Notes: generated from the letters alone by a model not told the origin. A stretch of 64,000 nt of DNA from Thiohalocapsa sp. PB-PSB1 (GCA_016745215.1 CP050890.1:62001-126000), one strand, 5' to 3'. Positions 25,313 to 34,796 are shown, numbered from the stretch's first letter. Made by a program: numbers and translations.

Positions 25313-26607
25313 TTCCCAATCAGCTCCTTGCGCTTGATCAGCACGCCGGCCTTTGTCAGTTCCGGATCATCGCCGATCCGCTGTTCCAGATCGGCGATCG
25401 CCTCGCGTGCGGCTGCGAGCGCTCCGGTATCGATCTGCTGGTAGATATCCCGCAGGGCCTGCTTGACCTCATCGGGCCTTGTGGTCTCCAGCCCCATTAG
25501 GTCCTCGAGCACCCGTTCAACCGTCTTCCCGTAGGACTCGGCAGGTCGAAGCGCGCTGAGCCCGTTGTCGTCCATGGTGAGCAGGAACAAGTTCTTCGGC
25601 TCCACCTGGGTGATGACGTGGGGTGAATGGGTCGAGATCAGAAACTGACAGTTCGGGAAGACCTCCGTCAGTCTCGGGAACAACATCCGTTGCCACTTGG
25701 GGTGAAGGTGCAGGTCGATCTCGTCGATCAGGATGACGCCTTCACCCTCCAGCGGGTTGTCGCGCACGGGGTTTGCGATAGCCAAACGACGAGCCAGATC
25801 CCCGATCATGGCCATGAGGCACTTCTCGCCGTCCGAAAGTTGGTTGACGGTTAGACGCTTACCGCTCTTGTCCACCTCCATCCGGAGTGGGTTGCGCCGC
25901 ACCCGCCAGTTAACGAACTCGGGCATAAACTGCGACAAAGCCGTGCGTACCGCCTTCAGTTGTGGGTCTTGGTACCGAATAGCGCCTTGCGGAGCACCAA
26001 CATTGTCCAGATCGATTTTCTGCTCGTTTTCGAGGTCCTCAGTCTCTCGAAACCACTCGAAGAAAGTTCGAAAATTAGCGCCACTGGTCAGAGCATCTTG
26101 GTATGCCGCGAGAAGAGAAAACTGATGTTTCTTCCGAATGCGAAGCGGGATGTCGAGCACGGCCCGATTGACTGGGTAGTAGACGAAAAGAGGGAGATCA
26201 ACGCCCTCTTGGCCTTCGCTGATATCGGCTTGCATTTGACCCGCGAGTTCCGTAGCGGCTAGCAGGGTCGACCTCGGCGGCGGCTGCTTGTTCAATAGAT
26301 AGCCATTCCCGCCGGGCCGCATCTTGCACAAGCTCCAGGAATAACTCCTATCTCTCGCGGTCACGGCAATTTCCAGACACGAAAATCCGGCCGTTCCCTG
26401 GATATCCGACTCCAGAATCTGCCTGCCCGAAGCGGATGACGATCGGATACGGTTAACCAGCCAAGTCAGCAAGATCGCCGAGGCGTCCAGCACCGACGAC
26501 TTTCCGGCCCCGTTCATACCCACGAATACGTTCAGGCTGGCATCGAGATTGAGTGAGAGTTCTCGCGCACCCCGAAATTGTTCTAGCTTCAGTCGGTCGA
26601 TGTGCAA
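25309..26607 (-). CDS. ptuA: Septu AAA/ABC-type ATPase PtuA
   Basis: The 432-residue protein is an SMC/ABC-like ATPase of the overcoming-lysogenisation-like group. The Walker A motif is FVGMNGAGKSSVLDASAILL (about residues 28-47), the signature LSDGEKCLMAMIGDLARRLA (about 258), Walker B VILIDEIDLHLHPKWQRMLF (about 295), and the switch His STHSPHVI (about 328). With the downstream HNH protein it forms a type I Septu pair, in which PtuA assembles with PtuB and restrains it until phage infection. It is intact and starts 11 bases after the RloB-like gene, so the defence genes form one minus-strand transcription unit. Confidence 0.92.
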   Translation of the reverse strand: MHIDRLKLEQFRGARELSLNLDASLNVFVGMNGAGKSSVLDASAILLTWLVNRIRSSSASGRQILESDIQGTAGFSCLEIAVTARDRSYSWSLCKMRPGGNGYLLNKQPPPRSTLLAATELAGQMQADISEGQEGVDLPLFVYYPVNRAVLDIPLRIRKKHQFSLLAAYQDALTSGANFRTFFEWFRETEDLENEQKIDLDNVGAPQGAIRYQDPQLKAVRTALSQFMPEFVNWRVRRNPLRMEVDKSGKRLTVNQLSDGEKCLMAMIGDLARRLAIANPVRDNPLEGEGVILIDEIDLHLHPKWQRMLFPRLTEVFPNCQFLISTHSPHVITQVEPKNLFLLTMDDNGLSALRPAESYGKTVERVLEDLMGLETTRPDEVKQALRDIYQQIDTGALAAAREAIADLEQRIGDDPELTKAGVLIKRKELIGK

Positions 26608-26618
26608 TGAGATTGCTC

Positions 26619-27191
26619 CTATGGGCTCAGCCCTGGGATCTTCTTGAGGGCGGCCCCGAACAGCGGATAGTTGTGCTTGACGCCGTCGTCCAGATCGATC
26701 TCGATGCGTTGGGTGGCCAGGGGGTAGAGGACATCGCGCTCGTAGGTGTCCAGCTCGTCGAGGACCTTCTTGAGCTTCTCGATGTCCTTCAGGGCCAGGG
26801 TCTTCTCGCCGCGGGAGGCATCGACGCTGGCCTCGACGGTCTTCAGATGCTCCAGGCGGGCGGTGAGCTTGACGCGGTACTCGCGCAGGTAGCCGAGCAC
26901 CGTGCCCACCGTCTCCGGGCGGTCGACATCGATCATGAGCCAGAGCGCGTCGTCGACGGCGAGCTGGAATTCCTCGCGGAACTCGATCAGGCGGGCAAGG
27001 ACATGCTCGGGGGCGGATTGTCCGTCATCTCCGGTCGGCAACACCCGCAGTTGCACCCGGGTGCTCCGGAACATTTCGAAGTAGAGCTTTTCGGTCAGGG
27101 CGCCTTCCGCGGCAATGATTATCAGGCGCGTATCGCGTAGGTGCTTGACGCTGCGGTCCAGCGGACGCGCTTTTCGCGATGTCAGTGCCAT
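26619..27191 (-). pseudogene. Chimera: RloB-like N-terminus fused to PglX-like C-terminus
   Basis: From ATG 27191 the first about 100 residues match RloB-type proteins (RSVKHLRDTRLIIIAAEGAL then TEKLYFEMFRST, later ALWLMIDVDRPE). From about residue 102 the character changes to the C-terminal tail of a large adenine methyltransferase like BREX PglX (VGTVLGYLREYRVKLTARLE ... YERDVLYPLATQ then RIEIDLDDGVKHNYPLFGAA). The junction is in frame, as expected from a deletion that removed the end of rloB and nearly all of pglX. Its ATG overlaps the stop of the RloA-like gene (TAATG). I call it a decayed fusion, although the open frame may still be translated. The PglX assignment of the tail rests on memory of the family. 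Confidence 0.65.
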
Positions 27192-28550
27192 TAGCAGGCT
27201 TTGCTCCGGCCCGCAGCCGGCGCCTGAATCAGTGGCACGGCGCCGAAGCGGCCCTGGAGGTAGCCCTTCTCGATCTTGAGGTCGGTACGGACCTTGATCT
27301 CGGTCATGGGATACAGGACCGATGCGCCCCATTGATCCTTTTCCAGGAACCAGATCTCATGGCGGCGCAACAGGTCCAGGTCCATCAGGTGGGTGTCGTG
27401 GGTGGTGAAGATAAGCTGTGTGCGGCTGGCGCCTGCATCGTTGGATGAAGGTCTCGACGAACAGGCGCGACAACGCGGGGTGCAGCTTGCGGTCGAGCTC
27501 GTCGACGACATAGACACGCTCTCGCGATTCCGCGTCGGCGAGGATCGGCATGATCTCCATCAATCGCTGTGTGCCGGAGGATTCGTCGCCGAACTGGAAC
27601 TCGACGCTGCCGCCGTTCTTGCTGCGGTGTATCGTCTTCAAACAGCCAACGACGCGCTCGCCGTCGCTGTTCTTGTAGACGGTGATCACTTCGTTTTTGG
27701 TTTGGTCGACAAAGTTGAACACGTGCCCTTTGTCAACAGTTTCCGAAAGGGACTTGAGGAAGCTGGTTGGTGCTCCCCCGAAAAAGCCATCTCCATCGAC
27801 CGGCGTTTCTTCGACCTTCACGCCATCCACTCCGGTACCGGCGCGGCTCAGAAAATCCGCCAAAAAATCAGTTAGGCTTTGGTCGCGACCGGCTCTGATT
27901 GCGACTGCTTGTGGTGCGTCGTCGGCGCTGACGATGACAAGCACGCGCCGAAACCACTCCAGCATTGGCTTCACTTGCCCGACGTTTCGGTCCAAGGCTT
28001 CCGTGAGGAACAACTGATCGGGCCGTGTACCTTCCGCGACGAACTCCAGCAACTGCCGCTCCTTCTTGGAGCCTCCGCCAAGCGCGGGGCCGAACTCGAC
28101 GGTGACCTTGCCGTCGTCGTCCGTGATGCGTTCGAAGAAGCGACTCTCGCGAGAGGTCAGACGCGCGAAGAGCCATTCTTCGAGGACACGCTTCTCGTCG
28201 ACGACGAAACCGTAGCTGTACTCCACGCCGTCGTAATCGATGACGATCTCGAAGCGAGACGCAGCTTCCGAGAGGTCGGAGTCGAGCCGAAAGGTTGGAC
28301 ACTCGATGGGGTCTCCTGCCTTGGTGCCATCCACCACCAGATCCCGAACAAAGCGAAGCGCCTCGACGATCTTGCTCTTACCGTGGCCGTTTGCACCGTA
28401 GAGTGCAGCGAGGCGGAGGATGCGCGGCTTGCGTCCGGCCTCGCTCTCGACGACATGTTGGGGGTGGGACGCGTCGCTCGACGCGACCATCGAGAACAGC
28501 GCTTCTTCCGCGAAGCAGGCGAAGTTCTGGACCGAGAACAGGAGAAGCAT
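27191..28550 (-). pseudogene. RloA-like ATPase, frameshifted
   Basis: The first 380 or so residues match RloA/AbiL-type ATP-binding proteins that pair with RloB: Walker A in LYGANGHGKSKIVEALRFVR (about 50-69) and Walker B in RERVYVVDELDRKLHPALSR followed by LFVETFIQRCR. The long frame then turns into out-of-frame text and stops at 27357. The homology resumes in another frame as QLIFTTHDTHLMDLDLLRRH and EIWFLEKDQWGASVLYPMTE to a stop at 27191. One frameshift near 27440 explains this. The gene is otherwise complete, so the inactivation is recent or a sequencing error. Confidence 0.82.
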
Positions 28551-28716
28551 GGCGATTTCTCAGGACAGCGTTTCGAGTATTATTGCCCATATTGGAGAGT
28601 TTTTCTCGAAAACCAGAAGTTCGCTATCCAAGACTGAGGGTTCTGGCGAGTTTGTGGTGGTCTCCTTCGAGCGAGGCGCATGCCCGGCGTGGCGTCCGGA
28701 TGACGCGCTCCAGTGG

Positions 28717-30060
28717 CTAGACCTGAACCTGCTTTCCTTCGCCGATCTCCTTCAGGAGCGCCTGGCGCAACGCTTCAACATACCGATCCACGTCGGCGGA
28801 ATCCCTGAGCAGGGGCTTGTCGAACGGGATGCTGAGCTTCCGTGCTGACACGTACTCTGCCTTGGTCTCTTTGATTCCGGGCGACGTTTTTCCGCCGATG
28901 GAGGTGTCGGTGTGCGTCGGCTTGGGCTTCGCCATCTCAACCATTCGGCGAAGCAACGTCTGGTAGCCCTGCTCTTCGAAGCGGCGAAGCAAAGCGTTGA
29001 TGACCGCGATGAGTCGCTGCTGGGCGAAATGACTGCGTAGCTCCTGGAACTTGGCGTTCAGTTCGTCGGTGCGGGCCTCCGGCAACGCCTTGTATTCATC
29101 CATGGTCTGCATGCGCTGCTGCATCTGGTCGAGCATGGCATTGGCCTGTTTGCGGGTCTTGTCCAACTCGCTGGTCACCGCCTGCTTCAAGGCATCCAGC
29201 TTGGTCTTGAGCTGCTGCATGCGGTCGCCCTTGAAGCACTGCGGGTCGTAGAGGGCGTTGCGCAGCTCTCCCGAGGTGTCGTCCTGGATGTAGGAGAAGT
29301 TCGCTTCTTGCGCGTCCAAGTAGCGCTTGGCGTCGTCGTAGATGCCGCGTTGCGGTCCGCTCATGAATTTACGGATCGGATCGATCAGACCTTCCTTCCG
29401 ATCCAGCAGGGCGTCTACTTCTCGGGTGAGCTCGGTGAGGTACCAGGTGTAGGGCTTGGCGAGGATGTCGTCGAGCCGCTCCAATGCTGGTTTCAGCTGT
29501 TGCAGGAACGGGTAGCTCTGGGTCTGACCGGCCAGCTCGCCCAAACCTTCGCATGGCCTGCATCCGGCTTGCGGCCTCTTTGCCCAGGGCCTTGGCCTCG
29601 CTGGCGGAGGGGGCGGCGTCGAAGAAGTCCTCGTAGAAGACCTCGAGGGCGCGCACCTGGGATGCGGTGAACTCCACCTGAGGTTCGATGACGACGTTGC
29701 CGGTGCCATGGGCGTTGAGCAAGGCACGCTCGAGCTCGGTGTCTTCGAGCAGATTGCCGTCCGCGCGCACCTCCACCTTGGCACGCGCGCAGAGCAGCGC
29801 GAGGTTGCAGAGGATGGCGGCGTAGTACCACCCGTAGGGCTTGCGCTGGAACCGCTCCAGGATGCTCTTGAGGGTGGTGCGCACAAGCCTCGATTGTTGC
29901 CACGGCAGCCTTCTGATCGATATTGAACAGGATGCTCTGTGAGGGAATGCCGACGGCTCGGCGCAGGTCGCCGCGCAGGATCTCGTTGTCGCCGCACTTA
30001 GGGAGGAACATGTCCAGAGTCGCGGCGCCGTCGACCTCCCGGCGGTCGAGAAGCTTTTTA
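28717..30060 (-). pseudogene. brxC: BREX BrxC, C-terminal remnant with frameshifts
   Basis: The C-terminal half of BrxC, the large P-loop protein of BREX phage resistance, is spread over three frames. In order: LRGDLRRAVGIPSQSILFNI, ILERFQRKPYGWYYAAILCN with FEYEDFFDAA-like text, then KPYTWYLTELTREVDALLDR, IRKFMSGPQRGIYDDAKRYL and the coiled-coil end to GEGKQVQV. At least two frameshifts (near 29890 and 29560) break it. The N-terminal ATPase part is missing, replaced by an integrase stub. The other BREX genes (brxA, brxB, pglZ, brxL) are not seen here; only a PglX-like tail remains downstream. The 166 bases to the RloA-like start hold nothing recognised. Confidence 0.85.
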
Positions 30061-30178
30061 GCTTTTTGCGGTTGCTTGGCGAGTCAGGTAAGGCTGTGTC
30101 CTCACGGCACCGTACGCCGCTGTACCGGAAATCGAGGAACAGCTTCCCGGTTCGACTGTGTTTACGAACAGAAGACAT
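30061..30178 (-). pseudogene. Tyrosine integrase, N-terminal stub (Arm-DNA-binding)
   Basis: The first about 40 residues of this frame, MSSVRKHSRTGKLFLDFRYS then GVRCREDTALPDSPSNRKKL, match the N-terminal Arm-DNA-binding domain (DUF3596 type) of phage/island integrases. The frame then passes directly into BrxC sequence. An integrase that starts about 760 bases from the tRNA-Arg 3' end is what a tRNA-targeted island would carry, so this stub is probably the island's own integrase, lost by deletion. Confidence 0.7.
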
Positions 30179-30359
30179 GGTTGCCCCTTCTCATTCTCAG
30201 TCACTGAGTAGGCATCAATGGTTTATGCGTCGCATTGGGCTTGCAAGGCGCTACGGGGCGATTCTTCGCATCTTTCAGTCTTTGTTGCTGCCACGACTTA
30301 GTAGCGGTTCATGAATAACCTAATACAACGCTATCCAGCCATCGGCGGAGTGCAATCGG

Positions 30360-30415
30360 GGCGGGGTCGCTATCGGAATCGGAATCGGAATCGGAATCGG
30401 GATCGAGAGAGAAAA
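30360..30415. repeat. Hexanucleotide microsatellite (ggaatc)
   Basis: The unit cggaat is repeated about five times in tcgctatcggaatcggaatc and the following bases. It lies directly before the four-helix-bundle pseudogene. Comparable hexamer runs occur at 32820 and 33360 (gttgtc) and at 34190 (gatccc). Confidence 0.7.
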
Positions 30416-30420
30416 CGCCC

Positions 30421-30849
30421 TATGCCATTCGGTCATGAGAAGCTCGACGTAGAGCCTGCGGCCATCGAGTCTGTCGGCTGGGTTTAGCGCGACTGCGAGC
30501 ATGTGAAAGGACAGCGTAACGCGAAGGATCAACGCCTGTGCGCATCGCAGGCGCGCATCGCAGGCCATCGCGCTGAACAGTGCCGAGGGTAACGGCAAAG
30601 CGACGAGCGGGGATCGACGCCGGTCGTTTGAAAGCGCACGAGGCTTTGCGCTGGAGTGCGCTGCGATTCAGGACGTGCTCGCTGGTGTGCGAAGCGTTGT
30701 GCGCAGACGACAACAGCAAGCAAAAGGCACTGCTCGATCGTCGTGTGGCCATGCTGACGAAGCTCGGACAGCGTGGCGACGCGGTCAGCGAGGAACTTGG
30801 CGGATGGGTTGGTCGGTTCGATACCGACGCCGATAGCGGTACCGAATGA
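30421..30849 (+). pseudogene. Four-helix bundle (S23-like) protein, degraded
   Basis: Pieces in three frames match the family of small four-helix-bundle proteins often called 23S-rRNA-intervening-sequence proteins: MPFGHEKLDVEPAAIESVGW V, a TAG where the family has Tyr, RDCEHVKGQRNAKDQRL, then AIALNSAEGNGKATSGDRRR and SFESARGFALECAAIQDVL, and finally VCEALCADDNSKQKALLDRR VAMLTKLGQRGDAVSEELG. One amber and at least two frameshifts inactivate it. Function of the family is unknown. Confidence 0.75.
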
Positions 30850-30940
30850 GTCGGCAGGCGACACCCAAGCCAAAAACCTGTTTAGCTTGTTTCTGCACCA
30901 TCACTTATCGAGAAGCTACTATTTCTCGACCGAAATCGCC

Positions 30941-31011
30941 TTGGCCTGAATCGCCGAGACTGTACGCGCTTTATCGAGTAGAGCGAAGATAACCAACAAA
31001 ATGGCGCGCCT
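30941..31011. other. Putative attR (71-bp direct repeat at tRNA-Arg 3' end)
   Basis: The partner of 23888-23958. It comprises 61 bases of 3' flank and the last ten bases of the tRNA gene. Because the intact tRNA lies at this end, the island would have integrated into the 3' end of this tRNA. Together the repeats delimit about 7.05 kb. Confidence 0.82.
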
Positions 31012-31078
31012 GGCAGGATTCGAACCTGCGACCCCTGCCTTCGGAGGGCAGTACTCTATCCAACTGAGCTACAGGCGC
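31002..31078 (-). tRNA. tRNA-Arg (CCG)
   Basis: The reverse complement begins GCGCCTGTAGCTCAGTTGGA and ends CAGGCGCGCCA. The acceptor stem GCGCCTG/CAGGCGC pairs perfectly, the anticodon arm CTGCC-CTCCGAA-GGCAG gives anticodon CCG, and the T arm is GCAGGTTCGAATCCTGC. CCA is encoded. It reads 77 nt in total and should decode CGG. Confidence 0.96.
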
Positions 31079-31173
31079 TCGAGAAACTTCTGGTTCCGAA
31101 CCTCAGAGCAGGATTTGCGCAGTATGAACCCTGATCGCACGCCCGTCAAAGGGGGCATTGTCAGAAAGCCATC

Positions 31174-32775
31174 ATGAAAAACTATCATTTTAAGATTGCC
31201 GACAGCGAAGACGAATTCGAGGCAATCCATGCATTGAACTACCGCACCTTCGTGGAAGAGATTCCCCAGCATCCGCCCAATCCGGAGCACAGGCTGGTCG
31301 ACGTTTTTCATGATGAAAATACCTATGCCATTTGCATTGCGGACGGCCATCTGGTCGGCATGATTGCCGCTAGGGCGCAACGTCCATTTTCGCTGGAGCG
31401 GAAGCTCGACAACCTGGACGGCTATCTCCCGCGGCACCGGAAACCGATCGAAATTCGACTGCTGGCGGTCGAGGCGGCCTATCGCAAGAGCAGCCTTTGC
31501 GCGCGTCTTGTGCAGATCTTGGCGAAGCATTTTGGCGAAAGGGGATATGACCTGGCTCTGATTTCCGGAACCCTGCGCCAGACACGGCTCTATCGACATA
31601 TGGGCTTTACTGCCTTCGGCCCCCGCGTCGGCACAGAACAGGCGCCCTATCAGCCCATGTATCTGGATCTCAAATCCTTTGCAGGCCTGGAAAAGAGGCT
31701 CATGCGCATACAGCAGCGCAACCAGCCCATGGTCAATCTTCTGCCGGGTCCGGTTGCAGTCGCTCCGGCGGTCGAGGCGGCCATTGCCATTCCTGCTGTC
31801 TACCATCGGTCAAAACACTTCGCGGCCATGCTGGAACAAGTGAGGCATCGGCTTCTCAGGCTCGTGCATGCTGAGGAAGTGTTCCTGATGCAGGGTTCGG
31901 GAACTTCGGCGAACGATGCCATTGCGGCACAGCTCGGTGTTTTGCCTGGGCCGGGACTGGTCATCGGCAATGGCGAATTCGGCGACCGGTTGCTTGACCA
32001 TGCGCGCAGATGGCGTCTCGACCACATCCAGTACCGGGCCGACTGGGGTCAAAGCCTGAACATCCAGGAGATCCTCGCGCTGCTTTCCGCAAATCCCGGG
32101 ATGCGCTGGGTTTGGATGGTTGCCTGCGAGACATCGACCGGTATGATCAACCCGTGGCAAGACCTGGCCGCTTACTGCAGGTCGCATGATGTGCGCTTTT
32201 GCCTCGACGCAATCAGTTTGATCGGTGCAATGCCTGTCAATCTGAACGATGTGTATTTTGCCTCGGGCGTCAGCGGCAAGGCAATCGGTGCATTGCCGGG
32301 AATAGCCCTTGTATTTTATAACGGCCCGTCGCTGTCCAGCGCGCACCCTATTCCCCGGGCGCTCGATCTGGCGCAATATCAGCAGGCGTCTGTACCTTTT
32401 ACCTTGTCCTCGAATCTCCTGGCCGCGCTGTTGGCGGCCCTGGAGCATACTGACTGGAGCATCAAACAGGCGCGTATCCTGCGTGCTTCCAGCACATTGC
32501 ATGAACAGCTCCAGCAACAGGGCATCACAGTGCTGGTGTCAGGCAAGCATGCGGCGGCAGCGGTGATCACGATCGCTCTGCCGACGGGCATTGACAGCGT
32601 TGTGCTCTGTGCTTCCTTGCGTCGAAAAGGCTATCTGATCGGCGGAGACAGTACCTACCTAGCAGCGCGCAACTGGATACAAATTTGTCTCTTCGGTGAA
32701 TTCAGTGAAACAGCAGTCGTTAGAGCGGCAGATGAAATTGCCGAACAGATGAAATGTCAGAGAACAAAGGCATGA
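31174..32775 (+). CDS. GNAT acetyltransferase fused to class V aminotransferase
   Basis: This 533-residue protein joins two enzymes. Residues 1-165 resemble a GNAT N-acyltransferase (ICIADGHLVGMIAARAQRPF, IEIRLLAVEAAYRKSSLCAR, and the end LYRHMGFTAFGP). Residues about 185-525 are a fold-type I PLP enzyme of aminotransferase class V, close to the alanine-glyoxylate/2-aminoethylphosphonate group: GPVAVAPAVEAAIA start, QGSGTSANDA phosphate loop, CETSTGMINP, D345 in CLDAISLIGAMPV, and Lys369 in FASGVSGKAIGALPG as the likely Schiff-base lysine. The substrate is unknown. It starts about 95 bases from the tRNA gene, divergently, and stands alone. Confidence 0.85.
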   Translation: MKNYHFKIADSEDEFEAIHALNYRTFVEEIPQHPPNPEHRLVDVFHDENTYAICIADGHLVGMIAARAQRPFSLERKLDNLDGYLPRHRKPIEIRLLAVEAAYRKSSLCARLVQILAKHFGERGYDLALISGTLRQTRLYRHMGFTAFGPRVGTEQAPYQPMYLDLKSFAGLEKRLMRIQQRNQPMVNLLPGPVAVAPAVEAAIAIPAVYHRSKHFAAMLEQVRHRLLRLVHAEEVFLMQGSGTSANDAIAAQLGVLPGPGLVIGNGEFGDRLLDHARRWRLDHIQYRADWGQSLNIQEILALLSANPGMRWVWMVACETSTGMINPWQDLAAYCRSHDVRFCLDAISLIGAMPVNLNDVYFASGVSGKAIGALPGIALVFYNGPSLSSAHPIPRALDLAQYQQASVPFTLSSNLLAALLAALEHTDWSIKQARILRASSTLHEQLQQQGITVLVSGKHAAAAVITIALPTGIDSVVLCASLRRKGYLIGGDSTYLAARNWIQICLFGEFSETAVVRAADEIAEQMKCQRTKA

Positions 32776-32784
32776 ACAGCTGCC

Positions 32785-32935
32785 CTAGTGGAGCGGTACA
32801 GAAATCCCGAGGCGGTTCGTTGTCGTTGTCGTTGTCGTAATCGTAGTCGTTATCGAGCATTCGGCTAAGACGATTATGACAACGACAACGATAACGACCG
32901 GAGACTGTCTTGGAACATCTGCACCGAGGCACTAG
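32785..32935. mobile_element. CTAGTG MITE, copy 1
   Basis: A 151-bp element with imperfect inverted ends (ctagtggagcggtacagaaa against ctagtgcctcggtgcagatg) and a central hairpin built from gttgtc and gacaac hexamers. It is repeated at 33326-33482 almost unchanged. No protein is encoded. The CTAG ends suggest a TA-duplicating parent such as IS630. Confidence 0.82.
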
Positions 32936-33262
32936 GAGGCTGCCTTAGGAGGCTGTTCGAGAATAGGTTCTACAATCGACCCTGAGCACGTCTTTCTCGC
33001 TCGATCACTCCCAGATTGTAAAGCTAACTTAAACACCTGCCTGATTCAGAGTAAAAGAATCGATATCTTCTCGGTAATCCGTTGGCGGGCGGCGTGCTGT
33101 GTCCGTTCGATGACATCGAGGTCCGGCGCGCGTTCGAACCATAAACGCCAGTACGTATTCCTTCGTCTTGACTACCCTTGGGCTGAACCTGAAGACTGCC
33201 GGCAGGCAGTGTTGCGACGCCGATACTCGCGGTGGGCCTTGATCGTAAGTCCGTCCATCGCT

Positions 33263-33321
33263 GTGGGAGCGCCGTCCTCGGCGCGACGGGCGCCCAGTCG
33301 CGGCGAGGACGCCGCTCCCAC
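33263..33321. repeat. REP-type hairpin (GTGGGAGCG..CGCTCCCAC)
   Basis: gtgggagcgccgtcctcggc and gccgctcccac form the outer stem of a 59-base palindrome with gcgacgggcgcccagtcgcg inside. The motif is a common extragenic palindrome of gammaproteobacteria. It lies between the two MITE copies in gene-free sequence. Confidence 0.8.
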
Positions 33322-33325
33322 CGGG

Positions 33326-33482
33326 CTAGTGGAGCGGTACAGAAATCCCGAGACGGTTCGTTGTCGTTGTCGTTGTCGTAATCGTAGTCGTTATCGAGCA
33401 TTCGGCTAAGACGATTATGACAACGACAACGACAACGACAACGACCGGAGACTGTCTTGGAACATCTGCACCGAGGCACTAG
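33326..33482. mobile_element. CTAGTG MITE, copy 2
   Basis: Second copy of the element at 32785, 157 bp. Compared with copy 1, the central hexamer run is longer by one unit (gacaac four times) and a few bases differ. Inverted ends are the same. The shared length outside the hexamers makes recent duplication or transposition likely. Confidence 0.82.
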
Positions 33483-33566
33483 GGCTCTGGACGGGTTTAT
33501 GATCAAGGCCCTCGCGGTGTAGCCAACGCAGGGCGATGGAAATAAGTAAACCGTACCCGGAATTGA

Positions 33567-34067
33567 TTTTGTTCAAGTTATTCGCGGACGACTCCTAACG
33601 GGCGTTATATCGATCTGGCCTCGGTGCGATTGGCCAATGCCAACACCGCAACCAAGTTGTATGCCCAGGACGCCGACGGCCATCCCCTGGCCGCCGGTTA
33701 CCAGGTCATCGGCGAAGCGATCGCGGCGCATTGCAACAACGACCGGCTGCTTGTCGCTCCCGGACGCTATGGCGTTGGAACATCCCCGACCGAGCTCTAC
33801 CAGGTTCGCCTGGTCACTGAACAAAGATGGTGGCTGGTCGCCGGGGCCGAATCGGGCCTGCCGGAAGGCTGGCTTGCCCAGCAGATGTCTCTTTCGACCA
33901 CTACCGCGGACGCTGTGTCGGGTCAGCTGCGATTCGCCCAGGATGGCGAATTTTCATCGATGGCTGATCTTGGCACCATTTCAGCCGAGGGGGAGCGCTC
34001 TCCTGTCGGCCATGGGTTGGATGGGATGCCGTTGTCCTCGCCTAAAGCACCGGGGGCGTTGCGTTGA
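33567..34067 (+). pseudogene. Unrecognised protein fragment
   Basis: An open frame without a good start reads GRYIDLASVRLANANTATKL, YAQDADGHPLAAGYQVIGEA and further ordinary-looking protein text to a stop at 34067. A GTG at 33624 could start it but interrupts what looks like continuous protein sequence. No family was recognised. It is probably the C-terminal part of a gene whose start was lost next to the MITE/REP region. Confidence 0.4.
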
Positions 34068-34247
34068 GATTGTGCAAATAGTCGAGGCTTGGGTCTGAGT
34101 TGTCATGGTTGGGGGGTAAAGGGGGGGATTTGGGTTGGAAGTGGGATTAGTGTTGAAATCGGAGATGTTGGGTTGTTGATTTTGGGGTCGATCCCGATCC
34201 CGATCCCAACGAATACTAACCGTACAACCAACCAGCGGACAAACCAA

Positions 34248-34796
34248 ATGAAGGGCGATACCGAAAAACAACAGCTGCTCGATCAAGCCCGCGCGTTGCT
34301 CGCGAGCCATCTGGCGCAGGTCAACAGTCTGATGTTGGCGACCCTGTGTGCCGATGGTTTGCCGCTTGCGTCCTATGCGCCCTGCATCCGCGATGCCGAC
34401 GGCGCCTTTTGCGTTTTTATCAGCGATCTCAGCGAGCACACCAGGAATCTCGGGCGCACACCGAAGGCGTCGATCCTGCTCATCGAAGACGAGCGGGACG
34501 CCCGCGAGCCCTTTGCGCGGCGGCGCCTGACGCTCAGGGTCGATGCCGAATTCGTGCCCCCCGAGGATGACCGCTGGGTCGAATTGGCGAACAATTTCCA
34601 GCGAAAATTCGGCAAAATCATCGAGCTGTTCCAGGAATTCAGCGATTTTCGGCTGGTGCGCCTGGTGCCCAGCGCCGGCAGTTTTGTCATCGGCTTCGGT
34701 CAGGCCTTCGATCTTGCCGGCGAGCGGTTGGATGACCTGGTCCATATCGACGCGGACATGGTCAAGCGCCGGATCAGCGGTGGGACAGGAACCTGA
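34248..34796 (+). CDS. HugZ/HutZ-like heme-utilisation or PNPOx-fold protein
   Basis: The 182-residue protein has the split-barrel fold of pyridoxamine-phosphate-oxidase-like proteins and is closest to the HugZ/HutZ group. Family blocks are LASHLAQVNSLMLATLCADG, LPLASYAPCIRDADGAFCVF, ISDLSEHTRNLGRTPKASIL and the end FRLVRLVPSAGSFVIGFGQA. HugZ-type proteins bind or degrade heme; the activity cannot be confirmed from sequence. I chose ATG 34248, in line with family length; the in-frame 34089 start passes through a gatccc repeat. The gene stands alone upstream of the DGR operon. Confidence 0.8.
   Translation: MKGDTEKQQLLDQARALLASHLAQVNSLMLATLCADGLPLASYAPCIRDADGAFCVFISDLSEHTRNLGRTPKASILLIEDERDAREPFARRRLTLRVDAEFVPPEDDRWVELANNFQRKFGKIIELFQEFSDFRLVRLVPSAGSFVIGFGQAFDLAGERLDDLVHIDADMVKRRISGGTGT

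Noticed and set aside
28717..29997. A 426-codon frame as an intact BrxC-related gene
   Set aside because: Only residues after about 150 are BrxC; the earlier part is out-of-frame translation, and BrxC text continues in two other frames upstream.
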